From: Halothece sp. MAG
Lineage (GTDB): Bacteria; Cyanobacteriota; Cyanobacteriia; Cyanobacteriales; Rubidibacteraceae
NCBI GenBank assembly: GCA_018610095.1
Contig: JAHEOB010000231.1
Span: forward strand, 1 to 13,650
DNA: 13,650 nucleotides
Direction: 5' to 3'
Part shown: positions 13,566 through 13,650 of the stretch, one piece after another
Numbering within the stretch: position 1 is the first letter of the stretch
How the letters are laid out: each line of letters opens with the position of its first letter
Notes under the pieces: model-generated
What the model was told of the DNA's origin: nothing
Databases searched by the model: none
The model's input: the letters and a program-made list of their open reading frames with translations, nothing else
Position numbers and translations under genes: made by a program

Positions 13566-13650
13566 ATGAGTGTAGTAAGCCAAGTTATTCTTAAAGCAGA
13601 CGACGAACTACGTTACCCCACCAGTGGGGAACTAAAAGGAATTGAGCAAT
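13566..13650 (+). CDS. apcD: Allophycocyanin alpha-B subunit, N-terminal fragment
   Basis: The last 85 nt encode 28 residues beginning MSVVSQVILKADDELRYPTS and continuing GELKGIEQ before the window ends. This is the highly conserved N-terminus of ApcD, the special allophycocyanin alpha-type subunit in the phycobilisome core that acts as a terminal energy emitter, mainly toward photosystem I. The chromophore-binding Cys lies beyond the edge. ApcA shares only part of this start, so ApcD is favoured. No Shine-Dalgarno is visible before the ATG (TTTTAATCATT). Confidence 0.88.
   Translation, partial: MSVVSQVILKADDELRYPTSGELKGIEQ

Noticed and set aside
1..13650. CRISPR array, tRNA, rRNA or insertion sequence
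   Set aside because: I saw no regularly spaced repeats, cloverleaf with CCA-type end, rRNA core sequence or transposase motif; reading by eye could miss a degenerate case.

Overview
The window looks like ordinary chromosome of a cyanobacterium. The right edge holds the first 28 codons of apcD (allophycocyanin alpha-B, a phycobilisome terminal emitter). A CBS-CP12 fusion protein, found in cyanobacteria, lies in the middle. The HIP1 octamer GCGATCGC occurs 14 times between 1306 and 11241. Overall base composition is moderately A/T-rich. I cannot name the species; a unicellular Chroococcales-type cyanobacterium is a reasonable guess only.

Layout. 1-1155: a truncated membrane-anchored protein on the minus strand, facing away from a small two-helix DUF350 membrane protein, with a 340-bp promoter region between them. 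1231-2286: D-Ala-D-Ala ligase (peptidoglycan precursor synthesis), convergent with 2296-2901, a PEBP/YbhB-like protein carrying a twin-arginine lipoprotein signal. 3089-3874: a SpoU-type RNA ribose methyltransferase whose 3' end overlaps by 21 nt the convergent methyltransferase at 3854-4504.

3854-9762 is a long minus-strand run, probably one or two operons. In transcription order it encodes an RsbW-like anti-sigma ATPase, CBS-CP12, DeoC, RecO, an MFS transporter, a GT4 glycosyltransferase and a class I methyltransferase. Several junctions are translationally coupled: TAATG between CBS-CP12 and deoC, with a perfect AAGGAGG, and ATGA between recO and the MFS gene. The products do not form one obvious pathway; they cover carbon/energy sensing, deoxyribonucleoside salvage, recombination repair, export and glycosylation. 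9929-11314 is RlmD, the 23S rRNA m5U methyltransferase with an Fe-S cluster.

11456-13565 differs from the rest. It is visibly A/T-richer, has no HIP1 site, and carries a stand-alone DUF262-DUF1524 protein (GmrSD/SspE-type modification-dependent restriction nuclease family). A 412-bp noncoding stretch follows, with a possible decayed coding remnant, and then apcD. This is the accessory part of the window.

The items most worth a second look are a pair of mutually exclusive hairpins in front of the CBS-CP12 start codon, a possible small plus-strand transcript with its own terminator between rlmD and the anti-sigma gene, the CBS-CP12 protein lacking the C-terminal cysteine pair, and the DUF262 island. 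I found no CRISPR array, tRNA, rRNA or insertion sequence.
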